Below, piece by piece: positions 16,884 to 26,559 of a stretch of 64,000 nucleotides of DNA (the stretch's first letter is position 1; the number at the start of each line of letters is the position of its first letter). The translations under genes and the position numbers were made by a program. Below the pieces are notes generated by a model. It worked only from the letters and a program-made list of their open reading frames with translations, searched no databases and was not told the origin of the DNA. Location of the stretch: assembly GCA_907163375.1 (NCBI GenBank), contig CAJQUW010000578.1:1-64000 (forward strand), written 5' to 3'. Source of the DNA: Prostheceraeus crozeri (taxonomy: Eukaryota; Platyhelminthes; Polycladida; Euryleptidae).

Positions 16884-18395
16884 ATGCAAAAGTGTGGAAT
16901 GTTATGCTTCCAATGTGAATGATATGGAAAGTGAAAATAATGCTTCTATGAATAAATTTCCCAATAAAAAACCATCAGACTATCGAGTAGAATTAAATCG
17001 TCCATTACTTCTAGAAGGTGAATGGGAAGTAGGTGTTTCCAGCATTTGTTATGATAGTAATATTCAGAATGTGAATGAATTGGAAGAAATGGTATTGACT
17101 CCTCGCACCCATGATGGAATAACGATGAATAATGCATTCAAGTTTCCATACAATTTAACATCAGATGGATAGTGGAATTATGAATGGAATCAGTTAGAAT
17201 CAGATTTTTATGGATCATCAGATGAAGATAAAGTCATTAAGGCATTCAATAGTGGCAATGCTTCTATTATGAAAAATACGGGTCCGAAGGTTTATGAGTC
17301 TACTATCTATGAATGGCACGGGAGACGCTTTTATCGTTTTCACTCTTTTACTAAAGGTCTTACATTGAGCTTGGATAATGAATTCTATCCACATCTCGGT
17401 TTTGGACACAGTCTGCATCTGACATCAATGGCTATTGCAAATGTTACAAAAGTCTATTCAAGACGAATAAGCAAATTTCATTATAAATTTAAAATATTTG
17501 ATGAAGATGTTGTAGAATGTGAAGAACGCATCATTTTGAAAAAGCGTGGTGTCAAGCCTTTGACACTTATTGAGTTAGTGAAACGATGGAATGAGACTGT
17601 GGGCAAAAAGTATGGAGAGAAAGTCATGGCTCGGAAGGATACGTTGGTTATTCAGAAATATAATGACAAACTTACAGTTTATTTCTCTCCAACCTTGCGT
17701 CATTTTGTAAGACATGTATCGCCTATTATTATTTGAAGCGGTTTGGTTTATGCTTCTCATGAATATCACACTAAAGCTAATTCAGTTAATGATGAATGGT
17801 GGGTGGACATCTATGGTGATCTCATCAAGAAAATTTACCAATCTTATGAAGAAACTAAAGTTAGTATCAATACAATGCGCGTCTATACAATGCAGTTGAA
17901 AACTTTATTCGTGTCATAAATCCGTATATACAACATACGTTGAAGCAAGTGTTCAAAAGTAGATATGATGTAAAGGCACATCACATTTCGTTTTCAATTA
18001 AAAATCAAAGTGCTGTTCTGAAACTGGGTGATCACATTCAATGTCAATTGAGTAACAATTTGAAAAAACTCTTTGGCTTTTCATTGCTACAAAATAAGCT
18101 TGCTACTTCATTCACGATTGGTGTAGGAACACCAATGACACTTGATAAACATGAACAACATCTCTACATTCAAAGTGACCTGATTTCACCTATTTCTGTT
18201 GGTGAGAAAAAAGAATGCGTTTTACGTAATTTCATTCATGATAAAGACGCTTCCCATGGAATCGTTGACAAGATGTTTAAACCTATTTTCTACCATCCTG
18301 TTATCAAACAAACTATCCCGTCTATTTCTCTCAAAATTACAAATGGTTTACATTACTGCATCCATATGAAAGATGCTAAATCCCTCATAACTTAA
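16884..18395 (+). pseudogene. Penton/minor-capsid-like protein B (element 2)
   Basis: This paralogue of the preceding gene has a start region rich in Asn and the block LLLEGEWEVGVSSICYDSNI. A middle part reads LTLIELVKRWNETVGKKYG. The end (YIQSDLISPISVGEKKECVL, then FKPIFYHPVIKQTIPSISL) resembles the C-terminal jelly-roll half of the family. It is broken in a few places. Tandem placement of two such genes suggests an old duplication within the element. Confidence 0.6.
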
Positions 18396-18630
18396 GTGTT
18401 TCGGAAAACAAAGTGAAGTCATTGTAAAATTTCATTGAAATAAAAAGATATGCATGAAAAAGTGTTTTGAAGAAGTGTTGACAAAGTGGAAAGTCTTTTC
18501 ACAGATATAGTGGGAATGAACTGACTGTAGGCATATATTCACAAGAAAGTGCAATCTAAAGCGATACATAAAGCAACAATGAATATCAACAAAAAACATC
18601 ATCAGAATACTGATTTAAGAATGAATCTAT
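18396..18630. other. Short intergenic gap between convergent genes
   Basis: AATAAA occurs on the plus strand near 18440, a possible poly(A) signal for the penton-like gene. Nothing else is seen. Confidence 0.3.
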
Positions 18631-21600
18631 TTACACATCTCCTGAATGTGGTAGTGTGAGCTTGATGCTTTTGGGTGGTGATATGTTTGTGACAGGATGT
18701 CCATGTGGAAGAGATATGCTATGTCTTATCCAACACCTCCTTTCCTCCCACGCTGAAGGTGCTCGCTTCCTAAATGTATGAGTTTTTACCTCATGTGTCT
18801 TTGATTTTAAGGTGGTCATGTTGACAAACGTTATGTTCTTATTCATGTAGGCCATCTTATAGACCCTATGTTTCATATCTACAACAATCGATTTAGATAT
18901 GCCTTTTTCGCGCTTAATACTGTCGCTGGGGTCTTTTGGTTTCATAGAATACATTTTAGGACGAAGAAGAATCATTTCCTTAATTTCCTTTCCTGCCATT
19001 TCATCTTTAAAGCATCCTAATTTTGCTTTATTTTTAGTTGAGTATAGTGGGTGATCTGTAGGATAATTTGACGTATCAAAATATTTTTCTAAAGATTTTC
19101 CTACTTCATTGAAATTTAACTCTTTCTGAGCAGCGATACTTAAAAAGAAACTGTCGGTATCACCGCCCAGCAAACGCACGTTTTTAATTAGAGGGCATGG
19201 TTTTGATATTCTGTAGAAGAGTTGATACATTTCAAGCTTGGAATAATCTAACACAGCTTGTCCAATGTAGCTGGGCTTGCGCAATTCTACTTCTGATTTT
19301 ATCATTTTAACACCAAACAACTCATCGTCTATAATATCTCTATCAATAAAGAGAGGTGATGTCGCTAACTTTTGAAATTTATCACTATGATTTACAAGTT
19401 AATAGTTAATGCGCTTTCTAACGTCCTCCATCGTCTTACCAAGAAGACTATTATTCTGATGTTTATAGAAATCCTTTTCAAAATTATTTTGGGCTAGTTC
19501 ACCTTTCTGGCTGTTACTGTCAATATAAGGTTTCAGAAAGGCTTTCTGTCTAAATCTGATAATGCGGTGAACTGTTTTTAAAATCATCCCCATTTCTAAA
19601 TAAAATTCTAAGATGGAGAAGTGGACTAAATAATTTTCTTTATCAAATTGAGTAAACAAAAGTTTACGGCAAGGCTTATACTTGGGTTGTCCGCTCCCTT
19701 CTAAGTCTTTATGAAATTGTTTCATAAAGTCCGAAAACATATCTTCAGTCACTTCGCCTGATTTGGGTGCAAGTGAAAAATCCAGTTTTATTTTTAATAC
19801 TATTTGGATAGATAGGATCTATCTAAAAATAATATCCCCAATCACCATTATCTGGAATAGCTAGCATGTTTGAAGGGTTGGAGAAATGCTGAATTTCATT
19901 ATCACCCAACCAGCTACACTCAGAGTGAGGTAGAGGTTTGGACAGTGAACTACCATATAAATTATTCTGGTCATAGTACTTATGATGAATCTGATCATCA
20001 TCTACTATTTTTGATTTTATTTGATGCCTATTTACAAATGTGAGACCACCGCGAATTCCTCGTTCAAATAAATTATACATCTCTGGATCTTGCAAAAGAT
20101 GGATGGGCTCTCCAGTCATTTTAAAAGCAGACTGGAATGACATGGCTGGAAGACTGACAAAGTGAACAGGATCTAATTTATCTTCTTCTAATGCCACTCG
20201 TCGAAACTCCTGAAATACATCAGCCAACAAAAATACATCTAATTTTAGATAGGCGATCATATAATCGCTTAATGTTTGACAGTCAAATTTTGTCCATGCA
20301 ACTTGAGCATGATTGTAATCTTCTACCTTGCATTCTAAACCAGTCAAATCATTTTTAAATTTGTCTATTGATGGAAGAGAAGTCTCACTAAGTTTAGAAA
20401 TGTTATCAAAGTATGCATATGGAAACACTCCCTTGCGTGTGATGACTTCATCCGTCAAGTTGGGATATTGTTTCTTCAAATTTTCAGTTAGTGGAACAGA
20501 CTTAAGATTTTGAACGAGAGATGCTAGTGATGAAGCCATGAATTGATAGGAATCTAAAAATTTTATATCAAAATAGACTGTCTTATTTTCTTTAGTTTTG
20601 TCAACTGCTACTTTTGCTGTCATGGCCATGAACTTTTCTCTCGTTTGAGTTATTACACTTAACTTCCACTCTTTCATTTTTCCTAACCTCCATTTTATTG
20701 TCATATGACTGTCATAACCTTTGAAGTTATGAAAAAGTAACGGGTAGAGTACGGTCTCTGTGAAAAATTACATCTTGTACATAGCGCGTTTCTAAATTTA
20801 CCAGTGATGTGATCATGGTCGCGCAGTTTCTTGATTTTATCTTCATCAAACGTTTTATTACATTTCGGGCAGACTTTACAACTTTCAAATTTTACTTGAT
20901 CATCTGCTGACATATTCAATGATCTGCGTCGGGGTTCACTATCATAATTTTGCTGAAATTTGACAGCGCTTTCGAGGAATTGTAAGAATTTATGTATACA
21001 ATCTTCACCTTGCCAGACGTGCATTTTATCATTTTTATTTTTGAAGTAATCATGCGATACCTCATAACATGATATGGCTGCCGCTTTATGGGTGTTATCA
21101 TCAATATAGCATTCGATGTCAGCATAGATGACACGAAGATGACTTCATTCATCACCTTTCTCTCTATATGAAAACTCTTTGACCTTTGGGCATGCATATT
21201 ATTTGCAGTTTACCTCGCTTACACCATTCATAATGTGTTTCAAATTTATCTTTTGATCAGAAGGTGCGCATACAGCGGTCACATATGAAATACTCTTCTC
21301 CTCTAAATGTTAAATTGGAAGATAGTCGAGTCATTTTTGGAATACCGCAGTAATGGCAGTTTTCACTATCATTTTGATATACTAGCAGGAGATTGACTAC
21401 GCGATCATAAGTTGATGAACGGTTGTTGTAACGCACACCCTTAAGCCCCTCTTGCCAGATGTGAACAACTATTTTAATTTCATTTAATTTTTCAAATTTC
21501 TCTATATCTTTAAATTTCATGTCTTTGCTATTGCAGTCATCAAACTTCAATTCATTCTCCCATTCATGATATTTGCTTCTACGGAAACGGTTGTTCTGTA

Positions 21601-22460
21601 CATCATGATAGTGGAGAATAGATAATACCGCATACTTAAAACACTGTGATTCACAATCAACAGAAATGACTGCATTCTTAGCTCTTAACGTTTTTGGAAG
21701 ATTGAAGGAGCCTCGACCACGGTAATTTTCAAATAGAGTAATTTTAAACTTGGCAGATTCTATGCCATCAAAAATTAGACCACTATCGCGCTCGTTAAAG
21801 TTATCAATATTTGATTTTAGTCCTTGGATGTGAAAATTTAACCAAGCTTCTTTATCGACTACCTCTGTAGCAGGAGAGGAGGGTATGCAAAACACCAACC
21901 TCTGTACTATTTCACCAGTATGATAATCAACTTTAACATATTTTATTTTAAGAGAGATGAGCGCTTTTATTATAAAATGCTCTAAATTATGAAAGAGCGC
22001 ATCTATCAATGTTGAATTTTGATGGAACCACTCCGGAAAATCAGCAATAGTTTCTGAGGATTCCATATGGTAATTTCTCACTACATTATTGAGCGATACT
22101 TCAGTTAGTCGAATAGAGGAGGTGCTGTTGCTATAACTATCATTTGTGTGCGTGTGGTGAAGTCTATGTGAAGATAATTCAAAACTTGTTTCAAAAGATT
22201 GGAAACAAAAGTCACAAGTAAAGGAGATATGTTGAATAGAATCATCCTCACCTCGGGAGATTGATGATGGCTTGGGTTGACACACACGTTGTCTGATGCG
22301 TCGGGTGAGATCGCGCTTCCTCGTAAAGATATGCCCACAATCAGCACATGCTTTGGATGCTTCCCGTGACTGCGCACTTGAGTTGGAATTGTCATCATCT
22401 GGAGGAGAATCATTCTGTCATCTCTATTGAAGTCATAGTTTATTTTTACAACCTACCTTC
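18631..22460 (-). pseudogene. Protein-primed family-B DNA polymerase (element 2)
   Basis: Pieces of one large Polinton-type DNA polymerase lie here on the minus strand. The N-terminal part carries a C2H2-type finger (FTCDFCFQSFETSFELSSHR) and VDCESQCFKYAVLSILHYHD. A middle part has KYYDQNNLYGSSLSKPLPH, matching the DxxSLYP palm motif A. The C-terminal part has RLLGGDTDSFFLSI, matching the DTDS motif C, and FGVKMIKSEVELRKPSYIGQ. The enzyme replicates the element from a protein primer at its ends. It is clearly broken, with several breaks. Confidence 0.85.
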
Positions 22461-22517
22461 ACTCAACAGTTGTAAAGCTTCCTCGAGCAGGGAGCGCTTT
22501 GATGATGAAGTAGATGC

Positions 22518-22587
22518 CTGAAATTGAGAAAGATGCTATTAACCTAACGTTTAAGGGAGATGAGTGATGAAATCCTTAACTTACCAT
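22518..22587 (-). promoter_or_regulatory. Start codon alone in exon 1, then a 67-nt intron (polymerase gene)
   Basis: On the minus strand TTGAA-ATG (22587-22585) is followed at once by GTAAGT. The acceptor CTCAATTTCAG ends at 22518 and the next exon starts GCATCTACTTCATCATCAAA. The same ATG/GTAAGT, 67-nt intron and GCATCTACT exon start are seen at 10120-10198. This is the likely first intron of the polymerase transcript. Confidence 0.65.
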
Positions 22588-22862
22588 TTCAACGAAATTA
22601 AGTTAAAATCAGATACTTTGATAGTCAGAATGTAGTAATTGACTCAAACCAGAATAGGATACGTCAGCAGCCCTAGATTATATTTGAGTGGAGAGAAAGG
22701 CTCACTTAGTGTTAATATATCTTAAATATCGAATGAAATCTAGTCTATTTTTCCCTTTCATATACTCCCACATTCAACATTGATTAGCTATTCATTTTGA
22801 TTGGTTGCTTCCTTACACCTAAGGACTAAGAAATCAAGTTTATGGCATACATTTCAAAGCCA
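22588..22862. other. Divergent promoter region
   Basis: This 275-bp gap separates the polymerase start (minus) from the gene at 22863 (plus). No clear TATA box was found. It contains AT-rich stretches only. Confidence 0.3.
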
Positions 22863-23280
22863 TGGATTCACCATCAACTCTCTCGCGTGAATCACCAGTG
22901 TCTGCATCAAGCATGCCAACTTTTGTCCTCCCGCTCCAAAAAAGGCAACGGTGGAGAAGCAGAGAAGGCTGGATGACATTCTAAAGTTGGAATTACCAGA
23001 TCTAACGGAGGAAGAAGAGTTGGAAGTGATTTATGTGCGATGGAAATACCTGCTTTACAATCAGGAAGATGTAAAAACGGAAACTGACATTAACCTTCTC
23101 CATGATATACGGAAATGGTACAGTCCATTATCCGAACCCCGGAATAAAGTGGAATGGAATTACATCTATGGTGTGTTGGTCGCGGCAGAGGAACGATCAA
23201 GGCAGTTGAAGTGCAACTGCAGTGGTTGTGAGAAGTTATGGGACAATGTGACTTCCGTGGAACTTTTGAATTATTTGTAA
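22863..23280 (+). pseudogene. Small element 2 protein of unknown function
   Basis: A start MDSPSTLSRESPVSASSMPT lies at 22863. The main body, in another frame, reads RRLDDILKLELPDLTEEEEL, NLLHDIRKWYSPLSEPRNKV and ends CNCSGCEKLWDNVTSVELLN. The C-x-C-x3-C cluster may bind metal. The gene appears broken near its start. I do not recognise the family. Confidence 0.4.
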
Positions 23281-23538
23281 ATTTCTTAGTAAATGTTTAT
23301 TTGCTTCATCTGTCTGTTTTCACTTATTTCTGGGTGATGTAGCATGCATAATCATTAACATCATAGTGAAAATCTGATCATTTGGCAGCTCAGTATAAAT
23401 CACACCAGTTGATGATAGATACAATCATTTTTTCCTAAGTACTACCTCTATCACTGAGGATAAATGATAAAGGGATTGAGTATGAAAAACAGAGACATGT
23501 AGTTCTTTAGATTTATTTACAATTAAAGCACATATACT

Positions 23539-23962
23539 TTATAGCAAGGAAAAGTCAAGTGGAAGAACCTTTAAGTCATTGTAGACTTTGTAGCACCTTG
23601 GACGTTTAGGGGCATCTGGCGCTATTCTCACGCGCGTTGTTTTTGGTGTCCACTCTTCATCTATCCAGACAATTCTTACAGTCTTGCCTTTGTTGCAAGT
23701 CTCCTTCTGATCACACTTGTCTTCATCACGCCACTCATTGACGATCACAAAATTACAAGGTGTTTCTGAGTTTGTCATCTTGGCGTGCTAGTTCGTATAA
23801 TGTGAATAAGAGTGCTACAATCTTCCGACTTATGTAGTCTTCATCTAAATTAGAATCATTCTGATTGGTTGTTGAGGAATTCATTGTTGAAAAACATATA
23901 AAAGTCAGAAGATTGAAACACTTCTCATTCTCATCTATCTCATGATGGAAGGTACATCTCAC
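23539..23962 (-). pseudogene. Small gene, one of an inverted pair (element 2)
   Basis: The conserved part reads DEDKCDQKETCNKGKTVRIV and ends RPRCYKVYNDLKVLPLDFSL. An upstream frame (MNSSTTNQNDSNLDEDYISR) may be its N-terminus. The C-terminal half is repeated in inverted orientation at 24000-24192. The function is unknown. Cys residues (KC, TC, RC) are few and do not form a clear zinc site. Confidence 0.45.
23893..23902 (+). promoter_or_regulatory. TATA box in the shared head-to-head promoter
   Basis: ACATATAAAAGTCAG on the plus strand lies 40-50 nt before ATG at 23941, the start of the inverted copy. The stretch also serves as upstream sequence for the minus gene. Confidence 0.45.
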
Positions 23963-24192
23963 GCCTTAGAGATCTTCAACAAAATCTTTGAAGTGGTCGA
24001 TGAGTGAGATGAAGAGTGAGATCAGAAGGAGACTTGTGATAGAGGCAAGATTGTGCAACTTTTGTGGAGTAATGGTGACTTTACACCAAAAACAACGCGC
24101 GTGAGAAGAGCGCCCGATGCCCCAAAACGACCAAGGTGCTACAAAATCTACAATGACTTAAAGGTTCTTCCACTTGACTTTTCCTTGCTATA
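23941..24192 (+). pseudogene. Inverted copy of the small gene at 23539-23962
   Basis: Starting MMEGTSHALEIFNKIFEVVD, this copy carries the same C-terminal block (RPRCYKIYNDLKVLPLDFSL) as its minus-strand partner. Similarity continues into the 3' flank of both (AAGTATATGTGCTT, then CCCTTTATCATT). The arrangement is an imperfect palindrome of about 1 kb (23400-24460). It is broken. Confidence 0.5.
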
Positions 24193-24199
24193 AAGTATA

Positions 24200-24780
24200 T
24201 GTGCTTCAATTGTAAATAAACCTACATACTACATGTCTTTGTTTTGCAATGCATTTATCTAGAAATGGAAATAAATGGAGGAATTTAGATATGGGGTTAG
24301 TTAACACATTTATTATGGGTCTACTTTTCTATCAAAAGAGATCGCATCATTAGTAAAGAGAGAAAGTGATTTTGTATACGTGTGGCGTAAGAGTGACCTC
24401 CCATTTCATCCCTTTATCATTCAGCCTCAATGATAGAGGCAGTTCTTAAAAGAACTCATGGCTCATTCTCACATAACGTTCGCAATGGAGAATTTAAAAA
24501 GTAACCTGTGGCAGATAGCTAAGACTCAACCGATTGGCGTTCAAAGTGCTACGTTGAGAACTGTGTCAAATGTCCAACACAAGTTGCCCCAGAGGTTTCG
24601 GTCTAAAATATGACACCCCCCCTTGCCACACTTGTCACTACGATATCATCCGCTGTCTCAAGAGAGATCGCCCACCAACAGGAAGAATTATTCCGAAATC
24701 CTCCTTAACATGCAACGTCTAAGTTGACAGATCGCAGATAAACTTTGTGATTTTATTTTTTATTTGTATGATGGATTCAG
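24200..24780. other. Right edge of element 2; no clear gene
   Basis: This stretch holds the outer part of the inverted pair (to about 24460), a palindrome AGTTCTTAAAAGAACT at 24441-24456, and a 42-codon open frame from ATG 24486 (MENLKSNLWQIAKTQPIGVQ) that I cannot identify. A run of seven C lies near 24617. Confidence 0.35.
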
Positions 24781-24781
24781 T

Positions 24782-24795
24782 CAGACCGAAGTCTG
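24782..24795 (-). terminator. cUUCGg-tetraloop hairpin downstream of gene B
   Basis: The minus strand reads CAGACTTCGGTCTG, a 5-bp stem capped by the very stable C(UUCG)G loop. It lies 45 nt after the histone-type stem-loop at 24841-24856 and is repeated in the same relation at 25252-25265. Confidence 0.55.
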
Positions 24796-24840
24796 TCCAG
24801 GCAAACCATGTGGTGGTACTATCATATTTTACCCCATGGT

Positions 24841-24856
24841 GGTCTTTAAAAAGACC
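24841..24856 (-). terminator. Histone-type mRNA 3' stem-loop of gene B
   Basis: The minus strand reads GGTCTTTTTAAAGACC, flanked by AACCAAC before and ACCA after. It fits the metazoan consensus GGYYYTTHTHARRRCC, with a 6-bp stem and 4-nt loop, including the A/C-rich upstream flank and the ACCA downstream flank. It starts 29 nt after the stop codon at 24886. Histone stem-loops bind SLBP and direct poly(A)-less 3' ends. Confidence 0.75.
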
Positions 24857-24885
24857 GTTGGTTCGTTATCGGGATATGAATAGAC

Positions 24886-25071
24886 TTAGGTTTGGTCGAT
24901 TCCGCTGAGAGAGACTTGCAATCTCTCTATGTCAGCGGCATCGACCTCCTCTACTATAAGCTGACTGTTAGAGGGCGGTATATACCCCCACTCTGTTGAA
25001 TTGGCATCATCGTCAGTTGTTGATGAGCCAATTCGAGCAAGATTGTTGTAGACTCGCTCTCGCTCCTCCAT
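24886..25071 (-). CDS. Gene B: 61-aa acidic protein with histone-type 3' end
   Basis: The product begins MEERERVYNNLARIGSSTTD, is acidic, and ends QLIVEEVDAADIERLQVSLS plus a few residues. No known domain is visible, and it is certainly not a histone. The unit is compact and complete: TATA box at 25190-25197, a leader of about 95-120 nt, a single open frame, and the stem-loop 29 nt after the stop. Its 3' flank is paralogous to that of gene A, so the two genes share ancestry at least there. It could belong to element 2 or be a separate unit. Confidence 0.6.
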   Translation of the reverse strand: MEERERVYNNLARIGSSTTDDDANSTEWGYIPPSNSQLIVEEVDAADIERLQVSLSGIDQT

Positions 25072-25189
25072 CTCTAGAAACTCAATAAATAAATTTCTCG
25101 GTCTAAGCCGAGGCTTGTCAGGAGAGCTGACTGTCGTCTTAGGTGTTTTGATGACGGAGTATAGAATGAAAATGAAAGAGAGGCAATGG

Positions 25190-25197
25190 TTTATATA
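25190..25197 (-). promoter_or_regulatory. TATA box of gene B
   Basis: GGGTATATAAACC on the minus strand, about 119 nt before the start codon, is a near-perfect TATA box. It leaves room for transcription start about 30 nt downstream. Confidence 0.7.
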
Positions 25198-25251
25198 CCC
25201 CTCTGATACAAAAACATGACTCAGTCTTTCTAATTATGTGATGGATTCAGG

Positions 25252-25265
25252 CAGACCGAAGTCTG
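25252..25265 (-). terminator. cUUCGg-tetraloop hairpin downstream of gene A
   Basis: CAGACTTCGGTCTG again, 44 nt after the histone-type stem-loop at 25310-25325. The flanking sequence (CTGGA before, CTGAATCCATCA after) is conserved with the gene B copy. Confidence 0.55.
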
Positions 25266-25309
25266 TCCAGAGCAAACCACGAGGAGGTACTATCACTCAT
25301 GCTCCGTGT

Positions 25310-25325
25310 GGCTCTTAAAAGAGCC
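25310..25325 (-). terminator. Histone-type mRNA 3' stem-loop of gene A
   Basis: The minus strand reads GGCTCTTTTAAGAGCC, preceded by CCAAAC and followed by ACAC. This is essentially the canonical animal histone stem-loop. It begins 31 nt after the likely stop at 25357. The preceding ATCCCGAGAACG is conserved with gene B (ATCCCGATAACG). Confidence 0.8.
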
Positions 25326-25356
25326 GTTTGGGGCGTTCTCGGGATCAAAAGCAATC

Positions 25357-26493
25357 CTACTGCTGATGTAAAAACTCTGAAAGGAAAAGAATAGGAGATT
25401 GGATGCGGTAAGGAAATGATCATGTTAAAGTAACTTACTGGGCACTTTCTTCCGGACTTTTCGGACGACGAAGTCCTCAAGCTCACCGGTGATGTCCATG
25501 TTCATGTGGAGACATCGGACTCCGTCGCCCTCGTAGCATTGCTGCGTCTGATTGGGGTCGCTCGTTATTGTCGGTACGTCGCACACATTATTTTCGAAGA
25601 TGGGAAGATGGACTTCATGCACTCTTCTTTTTCTCCACTTCTCACGCTCATGCAATCACTCTACTTCAGCCACCAACCTCTTGTTCACTCCCTTCACTTC
25701 TTCTGTTTCCTTCACCACGCTTCGCATCCGATCTATCTCATCATCTTTCCTCAACAAATTCGCCTGCAGACTACTCACCAAACTTGCTTTCTTCATCAGC
25801 ACACTCCTTTCCACCATCCACTCTTTCTCCTTCTGCCTCATACTTTCCAACTCTTCTCTCTTCACCTTATACCTTTCAGCCTTCGCAGTCAACTTCTCAT
25901 TCCGCATCACTAATACTTTATTCTTCTCCTCAATCGATCCTTCATCCTCACATATTCATCCCTCGTGTTCCCTTCATCCCTCCGAGGGGATGATGCCGCC
26001 AACGGCTTGTCCACTTCCTTTCCCTCATCCTTCTCCTTCTCCTCAAGATCACCAATGTTCCCAAAAATTCTTCCAACACGTCATCCAATTCAACATCAAC
26101 ATCAGGTTTCTTGATGTCCCCTTTCAACTCCACTTCTTCATCACTGAAACCCTCATCAGTCGCCTTGGTAACACCTTTCTTCCCCACCGCACCCTCAATC
26201 GTCGCCACTGCCACTCTCACCTCTTCCATATCCATCTAAACTCACTTAAACCACGACTTAAACCCCTGCATACTAATATTGCCACTAGGGCACTGGCTAT
26301 GGTTCCTAATGAACTCTACATCACTCCCATCCTCACATACTACCTTATGATGCACACACACCCTTAACAACACTCTCCTCACATGCTCGCCCACCGTCCC
26401 CTCTTTGATGTGTTTCTTCAACTCGCTGCCTCTGGCAATACGGCCGCAGCTACACTTGCCGATGAGCATTCGTGCATTGATCATTTTAGTCAT
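25357..26493 (-). pseudogene. Gene A: coiled-coil protein with histone-type 3' end, spliced, broken
   Basis: From ATG at 26493 the first part (MTKMINARMLIGKCSCGRIA, then VCVHHKVVCEDG) has Cys/His residues that may bind zinc. An acidic region follows (ELKGDIKKPDVDVELDDVLE), then a long charged coiled coil (KAERYKVKREELESMRQKEK). The last part reads EVHLPIFENNVCDVPTITSD. A 62-nt intron (25438 to 25377, GTAAGT...CCTTTCAG) precedes the final short exon. Reading is interrupted several times, so this copy is probably dead. It is not a histone and I do not recognise it. The promoter has a TATA box at 26538-26544. Confidence 0.55.
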
Positions 26494-26537
26494 AGTGACG
26501 ATTCTGTGAAGATAGAGTAAAAATTTGATAGCAAGTG

Positions 26538-26544
26538 TTTATAG
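26538..26544 (-). promoter_or_regulatory. TATA box of gene A
   Basis: GTATCCTATAAACAC on the minus strand lies 45 nt before the start codon. Confidence 0.5.
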
Positions 26545-26559
26545 GATACTACTTGCTGA

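Larger units (their letters stand above)
8110..24500. mobile_element. Polinton-type element 2, broken
   Basis: The parts identified are a membrane protein, RING proteins, a DEDDh exonuclease, a pX-like protein, a packaging ATPase, a TBP-like protein, duplicated PC4-like genes, penton-like proteins, a family-B DNA polymerase and small genes. No integrase, protease or double jelly-roll capsid gene was recognised inside it. Base composition and gene-end signals differ from element 1, which argues for a separate element lying next to it. The element has many breaks overall, though several genes look whole. Edges are approximate and no terminal inverted repeats were found. Confidence 0.75.

Noticed and set aside
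24441-24456. Third histone-like stem-loop (minus strand AGTTCTTTTAAGAACT)
   Set aside because: The ends are A/T instead of G/C, the flanks conserved in the other two are absent, and no minus-strand gene ends just upstream. It may be coincidental.
25506-26367. Long plus-strand open frames rich in Ser/His/Pro
   Set aside because: They are the opposite strand of gene A, whose charged coiled-coil coding produces open complementary frames. They lack a promoter or recognisable domain.
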